From: Oribacterium sp. KHPX15 | GTDB taxonomy: Bacteria; Bacillota; Clostridia; Lachnospirales; Lachnospiraceae | Direction: 5' to 3' | Length of the DNA stretch: 64,000 bases | NCBI RefSeq assembly: GCF_900107835.1 | Contig: NZ_FNRG01000012.1 | Coordinates: 1 to 64,000, forward strand | Shown here: one piece after another, positions 52,958 through 61,376 of the stretch | How the letters are laid out: every line of letters begins with the position of its first letter | Position numbering within the stretch: the first letter of the stretch is position 1 | Notes under the pieces: model-generated | The model's input: the letters and a program-made list of their open reading frames with translations, nothing else | Told to the model about the DNA's origin: nothing | Database searches by the model: none | Translations under genes and position numbers: made by a program

Positions 52958-53596
52958 ATGATACTTAAGGATTGTCACAGCGGCACCGTTAGATATGAGG
53001 ATAAGGATTATAAGGTCAGAGTGGTAAGCGGAATTGACAATAAGCCTGCCCTGTATTTTAAAGACCCTAACCTTCAGGATATTCGAATGAGCAGGACAGA
53101 AGTCATTTTCAATGACAATATAAAGGGCTGTATAAAGACAAAGTGCGATGTGGTGGTTCATAAAAATCCCGGATATCCCAGGATGAGTGAGTTCTGGATG
53201 GGCGAATGTGAGATTCTGGAGGTTATCGAGATCATACAGAGGCAGCAGGATATACGGGCTTCTGTTGATATAACTGTCCAGTTCACTTCGGAAAACGAGG
53301 GTGCGAAAAGCTTTTTCGGAGTTATCACCAATATAAGTGCCGGCGGCATCTATATGGTTACACCTGAGCCATTGACCATCGGAGAGATCCTTAACTTCCA
53401 TTATACCTTTAAAAATGTTGAAAGACCCTTCAGGTGTATGGTGCTCTGGGGACAGATGGATGAGTCAGGGAGTAATGGCTATGGCTTAAGATTTGTGGAA
53501 CTTAGCGAAGGCGGGGAAACAGCTATCCGTGGCTATGTCTTTAATGTACTTAGAGAGCAGCGCAAAAATGAGGTTGAGGAGATAGGCGGGTTATGA
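52958..53596 (+). CDS. PilZ-domain protein (YcgR/flagellar-brake-like)
   Basis: The 212 residues contain an N-terminal beta domain like that of YcgR (about 1-85) and a C-terminal PilZ domain (about 95-205) with the N-I-S-A-G-G form of D/N-x-S-x-x-G. The first Arg-rich motif reads Q-R-Q-Q-D-I-R, so the first Arg of the usual R-x-x-x-R is replaced by Gln. YcgR proteins slow the motor when c-di-GMP is high. Location among flagellar genes supports that role, but binding needs testing because of the altered motif. Confidence 0.82.
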   Translation: MILKDCHSGTVRYEDKDYKVRVVSGIDNKPALYFKDPNLQDIRMSRTEVIFNDNIKGCIKTKCDVVVHKNPGYPRMSEFWMGECEILEVIEIIQRQQDIRASVDITVQFTSENEGAKSFFGVITNISAGGIYMVTPEPLTIGEILNFHYTFKNVERPFRCMVLWGQMDESGSNGYGLRFVELSEGGETAIRGYVFNVLREQRKNEVEEIGGL

Positions 53597-54711
53597 TCGT
53601 AAACTTGGTAATGATCGTAAAAAATGAAGAACGGTGTCTCGAAAAGTGCTTAAGCGCGGCTGCGCCCTTTGTGGACAATATCGTTATAGCGGACAGCGGC
53701 TCCACAGATGGCACCATCGAAATAGCTAAAAAATTCGGTGCCCATGTTTATGATTTTCCCTGGGTTAATGATTTCTCCGAAGCAAGAAACTTCGCCCTTG
53801 GTCATTCTGAAAGGGATCATGGCGGGGAGATACACCTGATTCTGGATGCAGATGAGTATCTAAAGAATGATGAAGAAAGTAATCCTAAAGCATTAAGGGA
53901 TTTTATAGACATGATGTATGACCGTCAGGGTATGAGATGGCTGGGCCTTATTAAAAGAGAGGATTCGTATCCTAACGGTGACGAGATAGACAGAAGCATT
54001 ACTCAGATACAAAGGATCCTTCCTGCCGGAATGAGATATAAGGGAAGCATTCATGAACAGATCAATGCCAAGGTAGTGAACAAGATGTCTCCCCTTTATG
54101 CAGAGCATGACGGTTATCTTCAGGAGGGTAAGGGACAGAGGAACCTTGAATATCTCATCGAGGCTTTAAAGAAGGAACCAAATTATCCTTACTATAATTA
54201 CCAGATGGCTATAACCCTCCGTAATTTAAAAAGAGAAGAGGAAAGTCTTCCCTACTTCAGAACCTTTTTCAGGTTTTCCGGCAAGAAAGAGATACGCCAG
54301 GCACCGTATTGGACTGACGGTATCATGAGGTATCTCTACACGCTTTATGATATGGGTACAGAGGAGAGTCTGGAGGAAGCCGGAGACATCATGGGAAAGG
54401 TCCAGTATGATTTCACAAGAAATCCGGACTTTTTCTTTTACTCAGGACTTTTCTATATGAAACTCGTTCTTAAGAATACAGAGAAGTATCAGCATTTGCT
54501 TCCATATATAGAGAAAAGCTATCTTAAGTGTTTAAGTCTCGGGGAGGTTGAGAGACCGGAAGGTGTTATAGGAACCGGTTCTTTTAAGGCAGCTTATAAC
54601 CTGGGAACCTGGTACGAGGTGTCCGGACAGAAGGAAAAGGCGCTTCACTATTATAAGCAGGCAGCAGAACAAGGGTATAAAAAGGCAGAGGAGCGCATAA
54701 AAGTTTTGTGA
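53593..54711 (+). CDS. Glycosyltransferase family 2 with TPR-like tail
   Basis: The 372 residues start with a GT2 domain (MIVKNEERCLEKCL, DSGSTDGTIEIA, WVNDFSEARNFAL, and the Asp-Ala-Asp of LDADEYL as metal site). The C-terminal half has helical TPR-type repeats (LPYFRTFFRFSGKKE, KALHYYKQAAEQGYKKAEERI). This is a SunS-like arrangement often used for protein glycosylation. The ATGA overlap couples it to the PilZ gene. Being 2 kb upstream of fliC in a late flagellar operon, it probably modifies flagellin or another exported protein. Paralogue at 57584. Confidence 0.85.
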   Translation: MIVNLVMIVKNEERCLEKCLSAAAPFVDNIVIADSGSTDGTIEIAKKFGAHVYDFPWVNDFSEARNFALGHSERDHGGEIHLILDADEYLKNDEESNPKALRDFIDMMYDRQGMRWLGLIKREDSYPNGDEIDRSITQIQRILPAGMRYKGSIHEQINAKVVNKMSPLYAEHDGYLQEGKGQRNLEYLIEALKKEPNYPYYNYQMAITLRNLKREEESLPYFRTFFRFSGKKEIRQAPYWTDGIMRYLYTLYDMGTEESLEEAGDIMGKVQYDFTRNPDFFFYSGLFYMKLVLKNTEKYQHLLPYIEKSYLKCLSLGEVERPEGVIGTGSFKAAYNLGTWYEVSGQKEKALHYYKQAAEQGYKKAEERIKVL

Positions 54712-54730
54712 CAAAAAAGGGGATGCTTAG

Positions 54731-56326
54731 ATGGGTAAGATCAATGATTTTTTTGACAGGTTCAATCAAGACCATCCATTAAGTACATTTACCAGGATCC
54801 TTAATGGCAATGACAAAAGTCGTGAAGAACCTGTAGAATATCAATACAGCAATAAGCCGGTATCGCTTTACAATATTTCCGGAGAGGAGATAGTGGAGCT
54901 TACCCCGGAAGCCAGAGTGAACATAAGGAAAAATGAAGGCAGTAATCAGCTTATAGTTGAATCTGTAAATGGCCAGGGCACGAGGACCGTCATTACGACC
55001 TGCGAAGCATCTGATGATCAGGGGGATCAGAATGAAATCAATCATATGCTTAGTATTCTGGTTCAAAATATACAAAGAGCCAGAAGAAATGGTGTAGAGG
55101 GTCTCACAGTTCCCATAAATGAATATGAACTGGTAGCTTATATTCAAAATCGTCCTTCCATAGAGATCGATCTTGACCGCCTGGAGGAGGCCATAAATTT
55201 CCGTCAGCGGGATGAGGTACTTTCGGATTTCATCGGTGATCTTCACCAGAATAAAAGGGTGGATGTATATACAGCATGCAATAATATATACAATGTTGAG
55301 GCTGCCAATATTTTAAAAAACGAGTATCAGAAGTATTCCAACATCCATTTTTACGAGTTGAAGGAAAACTATAATCATATGGTTTTCTGGAATGACGAAG
55401 TTATCCTTAACAACATCAAGAGATCACCTGAGGCGGTGATCATCGGCATAGGACTTGCGGGTGAAAAGCCCATGCATGCGATATCCATACGAAATGACAG
55501 GGAGTCAAGTGTTATAAGGAAAGTATCCTTTCTTACAAATCATACAATGAATGTAAGAGAGGAGATGTTAAATGCCCAGTTTCTGAGACATGCCTCAGGT
55601 GTTGAAGAAGTGGCGAGAGCCAGGAATATGTCAGAGGAAATAAAGAATAAGATTATCCTGGAGCTTGCGGTGGCGGAAGCAAGATACAGATATGATGAGG
55701 TGAGGATCCATGATTTTCTCAGAGCCATTCTGAATATTTATTACACAGAAACAAAAATGAAGCTTATAAGGGTGCCATTCAATGATCCGAATCTCATCAT
55801 GAATCTGATCCCGGAAGCTTCATCCGGACTTCTTGCGGAGATCAGAGAGGAGCAGATCATCTACTACGGTTTTGATTCCGCAGCCAGAATACTGGTGGAT
55901 GAATACGGATGGATAGATATGGGTTACGGAAGAGCCGGTCACGATGCCTCAAGAGTTAGTATGAGGACATATGAAAAGCAGGCTTCGGAAACTACCATAA
56001 GGGCAAGATATATATCTGAGATGAATCAGGTTCTGGTGGCAAACGAAAGACGTTCTGCCACGGTTTCTTATAAGTATGTAAAAGACGTGGTGCTTAAATA
56101 CAATGATATAGGGCTGGATGCCGATGCACAGATCGGTCTGCTTTTGGAGATTCCGTCAATTAACGATCCGGGTTACAGGGTATCCATAACTAACATCATA
56201 AAGGAAACCTTAACGAAGGAATCACCTTTCAGGCTGTTCGGTGAGATAAGAAGGCGCGCAAAGCCAAAGAAGAGCGATCCGCAGCCCGAAAACAGACTTT
56301 CCGAAAGCCCCATTGGTTATGAATGA
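54731..56326 (+). CDS. Unrecognised 531-residue protein before fliC
   Basis: I do not recognise this protein. It is soluble and charged, with no signal peptide or membrane helix. Visible parts are a beta-rich start (about 30-100), a helical segment with RDEVLSDFIGDLHQNKRVDV near 165-180, and an alpha/beta part (AVIIGIGLAGEKPMHAISIR near 236-255). A long helical stretch with VEEVARARNMSEEIKNKIILELAVAEARYRYDEV follows in two runs near 290-325. The C-terminus is basic and Pro/Ser-rich. It ends the 47665 operon, 183 bases before fliC. Its setting points to a late flagellar or flagellin-modification role; that is inference. Confidence 0.6.
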   Translation: MGKINDFFDRFNQDHPLSTFTRILNGNDKSREEPVEYQYSNKPVSLYNISGEEIVELTPEARVNIRKNEGSNQLIVESVNGQGTRTVITTCEASDDQGDQNEINHMLSILVQNIQRARRNGVEGLTVPINEYELVAYIQNRPSIEIDLDRLEEAINFRQRDEVLSDFIGDLHQNKRVDVYTACNNIYNVEAANILKNEYQKYSNIHFYELKENYNHMVFWNDEVILNNIKRSPEAVIIGIGLAGEKPMHAISIRNDRESSVIRKVSFLTNHTMNVREEMLNAQFLRHASGVEEVARARNMSEEIKNKIILELAVAEARYRYDEVRIHDFLRAILNIYYTETKMKLIRVPFNDPNLIMNLIPEASSGLLAEIREEQIIYYGFDSAARILVDEYGWIDMGYGRAGHDASRVSMRTYEKQASETTIRARYISEMNQVLVANERRSATVSYKYVKDVVLKYNDIGLDADAQIGLLLEIPSINDPGYRVSITNIIKETLTKESPFRLFGEIRRRAKPKKSDPQPENRLSESPIGYE

Positions 56327-56381
56327 GATTAAATTTTCATCCCGGGATAATTATAAAAATATAAATTTTTTGAAAAAACGT

Positions 56382-56408
56382 TTATAATTTTGAGAAAGCG
56401 TGCGATAA
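56382..56408 (+). promoter_or_regulatory. Sigma-28-type promoter of fliC
   Basis: TTATAATT, 11 bases, then TGCGATAA, about 100 bases before the flagellin start. The spacing equals that of the fliD and flgM promoters. Confidence 0.6.
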
Positions 56409-56444
56409 TAAAAGTGTAAAAAAATCATAATAAAAGGCTTGGTG

Positions 56445-56501
56445 CTCAGGAAACTGAGTTCCGGTTTGGACAAGGATGTTCTTACACGGGCCGACAATAG
56501 G
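56445..56501 (+). promoter_or_regulatory. CsrA-type translational control site in the fliC leader
   Basis: A perfect hairpin CTCAG-GAAA-CTGAG presents a GGA (56445-56458). GGACAAGGATGT at 56468-56479 matches the CsrA selection consensus RUACARGGAUGU at 11 of 12 positions. A third GGA lies in the AGGAGG ribosome binding site near 56499. This mirrors the two-site flagellin leader of Bacillus hag. csrA and fliW are both in this window. Confidence 0.7.
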
Positions 56502-56509
56502 AGGAATTT

Positions 56510-57361
56510 ATGGTTATACAGCACAACATTTCAGCAATCGACTCTTACAGAAACATGTCTAAGAACACAAACGCTCTGAGTAAGAACTTAGAGAAGCTGT
56601 CATCCGGTTACAGAATCAATAAGGCCGGCGACGACGCTGCAGGTCTTGCAATTTCCGAGTCAATGAGAAATAAGATCAATGCACTTGATCAGGCAGAGGC
56701 CAACGCAAACGACGCCATCGGACTTATCCAGACAGCTGAAGGTGCTCTTACAGAGACACATGCGATGCTTGAAAGAATGACAACCCTTGCAACACAGGCT
56801 GCTAACGGAACTTATGGTACAGGTGCAGATAACACTGTTGGTGACAGTACCACAGCAAGACAGAATATCCAGCTTGAGCTTAACGAGCTTAAGAGTGAGA
56901 TAGACCGTATTGCAACAGCAACCGAGTATAACGGAATCAACGTCCTTACAAATACTAAGGAAAGAAAGTTCCAGATCGGTGCTTCTTCAGGAGAAGTTTT
57001 ATCACTGAAGGGAGCCAATATGAAGTCATCAGCACTTGGCGGCACCAATAAGGTAAGTGGTATAAGTGCTTCAACTGTAACTTCAGCAAATACGGCTATT
57101 GAAACACTTAAGAATGCAGTAAATGAAGTATCAAAGTTCAGAGCTGAGCTCGGAGCAAAGCAGAACAGACTTGAGCATACCATTAATAACCTTAAGGTTA
57201 ATAATGAAAACACAACGTCTGCAGAGTCCAGAATCCGCGATACTGACATGGCTAAGGAGATTTCAGCTTACACCAAGAACAATATCCTTAACCAGGCTGC
57301 ACAGTCAATGCTTGCACAGGCAAATCAGTCACCTCAGGGTGTTCTTTCACTTCTCGGATAA
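56510..57361 (+). CDS. fliC: Flagellin FliC
   Basis: Flagellin is the filament subunit. The 283 residues have the conserved N-terminal region (INHN-type start here IQHNISAIDSYRN, LSSGYRINKAGDDAAGLAISE, and EGALTETHAMLERM) and the C-terminal region (ESRIRDTDMAKE, ILNQAAQSMLAQANQSPQGVLSLL in parts). Only a short middle of about 60 residues separates them, so surface domains D2/D3 are nearly absent. A stem-loop terminator and its own sigma-28-type promoter make it monocistronic. Ser/Thr residues of the short middle are candidate glycosylation sites. Confidence 0.95.
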   Translation: MVIQHNISAIDSYRNMSKNTNALSKNLEKLSSGYRINKAGDDAAGLAISESMRNKINALDQAEANANDAIGLIQTAEGALTETHAMLERMTTLATQAANGTYGTGADNTVGDSTTARQNIQLELNELKSEIDRIATATEYNGINVLTNTKERKFQIGASSGEVLSLKGANMKSSALGGTNKVSGISASTVTSANTAIETLKNAVNEVSKFRAELGAKQNRLEHTINNLKVNNENTTSAESRIRDTDMAKEISAYTKNNILNQAAQSMLAQANQSPQGVLSLLG

Positions 57362-57391
57362 TATATTCAGATCTACAAATATTGATTATTG

Positions 57392-57421
57392 GAGGAAGAG
57401 CTTTTGCTCTTCCTCTTTTTA
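57392..57421 (+). terminator. Terminator after fliC
   Basis: A perfect stem (GAGGAAGAGC / GCTCTTCCTC) with a TTTT loop is followed by TTTTTAT. Confidence 0.92.
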
Positions 57422-57512
57422 TCGTGGTATCACTTAAAAGATTATGTCTTCTCTGAAGATAAGTGACCCGTGGGCGAAAAAGAAAAAACCTGCCCTACTC
57501 TATTTGCCTGGC

Positions 57513-57539
57513 TTATTAAGTATAAATCCTGGGCGATAT
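57513..57539 (+). promoter_or_regulatory. Sigma-28-type promoter of the glycosyltransferase pair
   Basis: TTATTAAG, 11 bases, then GGCGATAT, about 45 bases before the start codon at 57584. It follows the same TTAT-N15 pattern as fliC, fliD and flgM and places the two glycosyltransferases in the flagellar regulon. Confidence 0.6.
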
Positions 57540-57583
57540 AATAGTATGAAGGCAGATAGTATTTATATGATCGGAGTGTCTTA

Positions 57584-58885
57584 ATGAAGATTTCGCAGGC
57601 AATGATAGTTAAAAATGAGGAAAAGAATATAGGAAAGGCACTGGGATGCGTCAAAGGGGTGGCATTTGAGCAGATTGTTGTTGATACAGGATCAACTGAT
57701 GATACAGTCCGGATAGCTGAAGAAGCCGGAGCAACTGTTTATCGTTTTAAATGGATAGATGATTTTGCAGCAGCAAAAAATTTTGCCATAGATAAGTGCA
57801 AAGGTGACTGGATTGTATTCCTTGATGCTGATGAATATTTTGAGGATGCCTCCAATCTTTGCGAAGTAATATCAAAGGCTGAAGAAAAAAAAGAATACGT
57901 CATAGCTTCCAAGTTATTGAACCTTAATGATGAAGGAAAGGTGATCGGAACCATAACTCAGCCCAGAGTTTTTAAAAATCATGTCGGTATAAAATATGAA
58001 GGAAAGATACATGAACATCTGAAAAATGATCAGCCAACAGATATATATGATGCAACAGATGAGTTGATAATTTATCATACAGGATACAGCGAGACGGTGT
58101 ATAACGAAAAAAATAAAGATAAGTTATACAAAACCATGTTGGAAAAAGCTATAGCAGAGAATCCCGGTGATTCGGATCTGTATGGATATCTCGGAGATAT
58201 ATATGCCAAGAACAAAAAATACGCAAAAGCTGAGGAACTGTATTTTAAATCAATAAAATATATGGACGATAAAGTCACCGAAGAGTCAGAGAGAAGAGGC
58301 GATACCCTCAGACATCTTCTTATGATCCTGGGTGAAGATAAAAAAAGAACCGGGGATATACTTAAGATTTATAACTATGCAAGAGCAATACTTCCTCATG
58401 ATGCTGATTTTTCCTGTGTGGTGGCAGATCATTATTACAGGTTTAAGAAGTATATAAAGGCTGCGGATTATTATAAAGAAGCAATCGATATATATGATAA
58501 ATACGGATCGTTTCAAAGATCAGACCATGTTGAAGCATATTTTCCAAAGATATGCTCAAAAATGTTAGATTCCTACTATCAGGAAAAAGAATATACAAAG
58601 GTAGTGGAAGAGTCCGGATATTGTATCGGAAAACAAAAATATAATGCAGAGTATCTTGGTTATTTGATGTCAGCTTTTAAGGCACTAAGGCAAAACGGAA
58701 ATGTTGAATTGAAAACCCAGGATGAGATTAAGATTATAAATGATTTATATGATCTTGGTACTATCAAGGATAAGGCATTTGTTTTTGTGAATTCTTATAA
58801 AACAGATGATAAAGAAGTATTTGAGCATGTCATAAGTTTATGTTCAGCGGCAGAGCTGGAGGCATTTAAACAACAGTTATTATGA
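57584..58885 (+). CDS. Glycosyltransferase family 2 with TPR-like tail
   Basis: The 433 residues have an N-terminal GT2 domain (MIVKNEEKNIGKAL, DTGSTDDTVRIA, WIDDFAAAKNFAI, metal-site FLDADEYF). A long TPR-rich part follows (for example SDLYGYLGDIYAKNKKYAKAEELY in two runs and ADYYKEAIDIYDKYG). It is a paralogue of the protein at 53593. Because it sits directly downstream of fliC and has a sigma-28-type promoter, flagellin glycosylation is the likely role. It overlaps the next gene by ATGA. Confidence 0.85.
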   Translation: MKISQAMIVKNEEKNIGKALGCVKGVAFEQIVVDTGSTDDTVRIAEEAGATVYRFKWIDDFAAAKNFAIDKCKGDWIVFLDADEYFEDASNLCEVISKAEEKKEYVIASKLLNLNDEGKVIGTITQPRVFKNHVGIKYEGKIHEHLKNDQPTDIYDATDELIIYHTGYSETVYNEKNKDKLYKTMLEKAIAENPGDSDLYGYLGDIYAKNKKYAKAEELYFKSIKYMDDKVTEESERRGDTLRHLLMILGEDKKRTGDILKIYNYARAILPHDADFSCVVADHYYRFKKYIKAADYYKEAIDIYDKYGSFQRSDHVEAYFPKICSKMLDSYYQEKEYTKVVEESGYCIGKQKYNAEYLGYLMSAFKALRQNGNVELKTQDEIKIINDLYDLGTIKDKAFVFVNSYKTDDKEVFEHVISLCSAAELEAFKQQLL

Positions 58886-60021
58886 AAAGTATACTCATAT
58901 GTAATCTTTATAAACATTATACAATAAAGCATATAGCCGATTCATTCAAGGAAATGGGATTAAAGGTGATTGAAAAGAGCTACTTTACTCCTAAGGATAT
59001 GTATCATGATGAAAAGCTTGAAGAGATGCTTAGGAAAGATTTTGGGTCTCAGAACTATGATCTTATCTTTACTGTAAATTACAGTCCCATTGTTTCCGGG
59101 GTTTGCTATAGACTGAATATTAAATATGTTTCGTGGACTTATGACACGCCTATGGATCTTTCATCAATGGAAACTATGGACAATCCGAATAATTATATTT
59201 TCATTTTTGACAGAGGAGAATACCTTAAGTATAAAAACATGGGGCTTGATAATGTCTATTATCTTCCTTTAGCGACTGGATTTACTCCTATGTCGGAAAT
59301 TTTAGATAATTATGATTATGAGGTTTCTTTCCTGGGGAGTCTTTATAAGTCGACATATCCATATATCATGGAGAAGCTGGATAATTATCATAAAGGGTAT
59401 CTGGAAGGGATCATGACTTCGCAACGACTGATATATGGAAGTTACTTTGTCCTTGAGCTTCTGGAGGATCAGGAATCGGAGTTAAGAGCCATAAATGAAA
59501 TGACAGGGTTTGATCTGTCTCCCGGACAGTTATCATATTCCATGGCATCTTATATGACATATATTGACAGAGTATCTCTTCTTTCTTTAATGAGCAATCG
59601 ATTTAAAACGGCCCTTGTAACAGGGGCTATAGAGGATGAGAAAAAAATGATGCCGGATCTTACAGTGCTTCCTAAAATTGATTATTACACTGAGATGCCT
59701 GACTTTTTCAGAAAATCCAAGGTTAATCTGAATCCGCCTTTCAGAGCAGTGTGGTCGGCAATTCCGCAGAGGGCCCTTGATATCATGGGTTCGGGAGGCT
59801 TTTTGCTTTCAGGGTATACAGATGAGCTATCATATTACTTTGAGAATGGCAAAGATCTGGTTCTTTATGACTCTATAGAGGATGCTGTGGAAAAGGCATC
59901 GTTTTATACTAAAAATGATGTGGTAAGAGAAAATATACGTAAATCCGGTATGATAAAAACACACGAAGAATTCACGTATAAAGACAGAATATACAGTATA
60001 ATAAATATTGTAGAATCGTAA
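58882..60021 (+). CDS. CgeB-type glycosyltransferase
   Basis: The 379-residue protein resembles the CgeB/DUF3880 glycosyltransferase group. It has an N-terminal Rossmann-like half (YDLIFTVNYSPIVSGVC, YVSWTYDTPM) and a C-terminal GT-B half (KVNLNPPFRAVWSAIPQRALDIMGSGGFLLSG in two runs, then a Y-F-E-N-G-K-D-L motif). Such enzymes occur in flagellin-modification loci of Firmicutes. It is translationally coupled to the preceding glycosyltransferase. The sugar is unknown. Confidence 0.82.
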   Translation: MKSILICNLYKHYTIKHIADSFKEMGLKVIEKSYFTPKDMYHDEKLEEMLRKDFGSQNYDLIFTVNYSPIVSGVCYRLNIKYVSWTYDTPMDLSSMETMDNPNNYIFIFDRGEYLKYKNMGLDNVYYLPLATGFTPMSEILDNYDYEVSFLGSLYKSTYPYIMEKLDNYHKGYLEGIMTSQRLIYGSYFVLELLEDQESELRAINEMTGFDLSPGQLSYSMASYMTYIDRVSLLSLMSNRFKTALVTGAIEDEKKMMPDLTVLPKIDYYTEMPDFFRKSKVNLNPPFRAVWSAIPQRALDIMGSGGFLLSGYTDELSYYFENGKDLVLYDSIEDAVEKASFYTKNDVVRENIRKSGMIKTHEEFTYKDRIYSIINIVES

Positions 60022-60063
60022 CCTGAAAAATATTGGTAAACCTCACTAAGCTATGGAGATCAA

Positions 60064-60102
60064 TGAACTATCCTGAATTGAATTCAGGATAGTTCATTTT
60101 TG
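60064..60102. terminator. Bidirectional terminator between convergent operons
   Basis: A perfect 16-bp inverted repeat (arms TGAACTATCCTGAATT and its complement, one-base centre) is followed on the plus strand by TTTTTG. It overlaps the last codons of the minus-strand glycosyltransferase. Confidence 0.85.
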
Positions 60103-60752
60103 TATTCTTCAAGAAATACTTTTCTGTAATGATTAAAATTAAGCAGGGATAAAATGTATCCGTCATCATGAAGACACCATGGAGTTGTCTGTTCAGGTAC
60201 AACTATAAGATAACCGTGTCTTTTAAATTCAATACTTTGGGACATGTCATAAAAGTCCCAGCCATCAAACAAATCTTCTCTCCATGGAATGTCAACACCG
60301 GTTACCATCAAAAAACCATCTATAGCGGAAACGATATGCGGGGGAGATGCAGGATTATATTGTTCTGATATATAGGGTTTATCACCTTCGGAACGAATCA
60401 TAGTACATCCTACACGATCTGAACCCCACATTATAGCTGCTTTATTTAGTTTGACGGCACCCACAAGCCCTAACATGCCTATCTTTTCGTTGGACTTAAA
60501 TATATTCAGAATATTAATGAGGAAGTATTTGTTTAATATAAAAACGTCCTGGTGCATGTAAATTTTATACTTTGCATCGGAGGCTTTCATGGCTTCATTA
60601 TATCCGGATGCCATGGATTTTGCGTCCTTTATGGTCAGAACATCGATAGAATAACCATCCGGAATGATAAGGTTACTGATATATAAAAGACATTCTTTGG
60701 TATAATCTTCATTATTTGTGCAAATTATAAAGCAAAACTGATGCTCATTCAT
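60084..60752 (-). CDS. Glycosyltransferase (GT2-like, Glyco_tranf_2_5 type)
   Basis: The 222 residues show FIICTNNEDYTKECLLYI at the start, SMASGYNEAMKASDAKY near 47-63, the family IYMHQDVFI motif near 70 (His-Gln-Asp in place of a D-x-D), and a DGFLMVTG plus FDGWDFYDMSQ C-terminal part. It is the last gene of the minus-strand polysaccharide operon and overlaps the preceding gene by 8 bases. Confidence 0.8.
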   Translation of the reverse strand: MNEHQFCFIICTNNEDYTKECLLYISNLIIPDGYSIDVLTIKDAKSMASGYNEAMKASDAKYKIYMHQDVFILNKYFLINILNIFKSNEKIGMLGLVGAVKLNKAAIMWGSDRVGCTMIRSEGDKPYISEQYNPASPPHIVSAIDGFLMVTGVDIPWREDLFDGWDFYDMSQSIEFKRHGYLIVVPEQTTPWCLHDDGYILSLLNFNHYRKVFLEEYKNELS

Positions 60753-61356
60753 TTTCGTCTCCGGAAGATGATGTCAATGATTGTAACTGAGAGATAAGTT
60801 TGTTGATCTCATCATTTTTATGATAAACCAGCCTAAGGTAATTAATTGAAAATCTATAGCTCTTTAACTTAAGATGTTCCATAGCTAAACTTATGAAGAC
60901 ATAGTCCTTCATAAATACTGGAGATGAAATATCTTCATAAATGGTCTGTAATATAAAAGGAGTCACCTTTATCAAATGGTCAAAACTTTCACGTTTATAA
61001 ACCTCCGGTAAGTCAAAAGTTAAGCGCCTTAACATAAAAATAGTTTTGTTGTAATTGCTGATGAGATCATTTACGTTGTCAACGTCTTCCCAAAATAAAC
61101 GGAAACCATTGCTGCATTCCTTTAACAAGGCATCTTTTATAAAATCCAGTCTCAGCAATTCGGTAGTTATAAGTGAATGATCATATTGCTTATCAAGATC
61201 GAAGAATTCATTCAATATTTTTTCGAAGGAATTCAGGTCATGACATCTGATACATTCATTTATGGAAGTTTCATAATCGCTTCTGTATTTTAAAATGACA
61301 TCTTTATTCTTTTCCAGTTTTTCGTATGTTTGAACTAAGTTTTCCAGTGTATCCAT
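60745..61356 (-). CDS. Unrecognised helical protein of a polysaccharide operon
   Basis: This 203-residue protein has no signal peptide or membrane segment and appears to be mostly helical and acidic/basic mixed, with a segment SLAMEHLKLKSYRFSINYLRLVY in two runs that is TPR-like. I do not recognise a family. It lies between the LicD protein and a glycosyltransferase with short or overlapping junctions, so it is probably a partner in the same surface-modification pathway. Confidence 0.5.
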   Translation of the reverse strand: MDTLENLVQTYEKLEKNKDVILKYRSDYETSINECIRCHDLNSFEKILNEFFDLDKQYDHSLITTELLRLDFIKDALLKECSNGFRLFWEDVDNVNDLISNYNKTIFMLRRLTFDLPEVYKRESFDHLIKVTPFILQTIYEDISSPVFMKDYVFISLAMEHLKLKSYRFSINYLRLVYHKNDEINKLISQLQSLTSSSGDENE

Positions 61357-61376
61357 ACCAGATTCCTTATAGTTTA

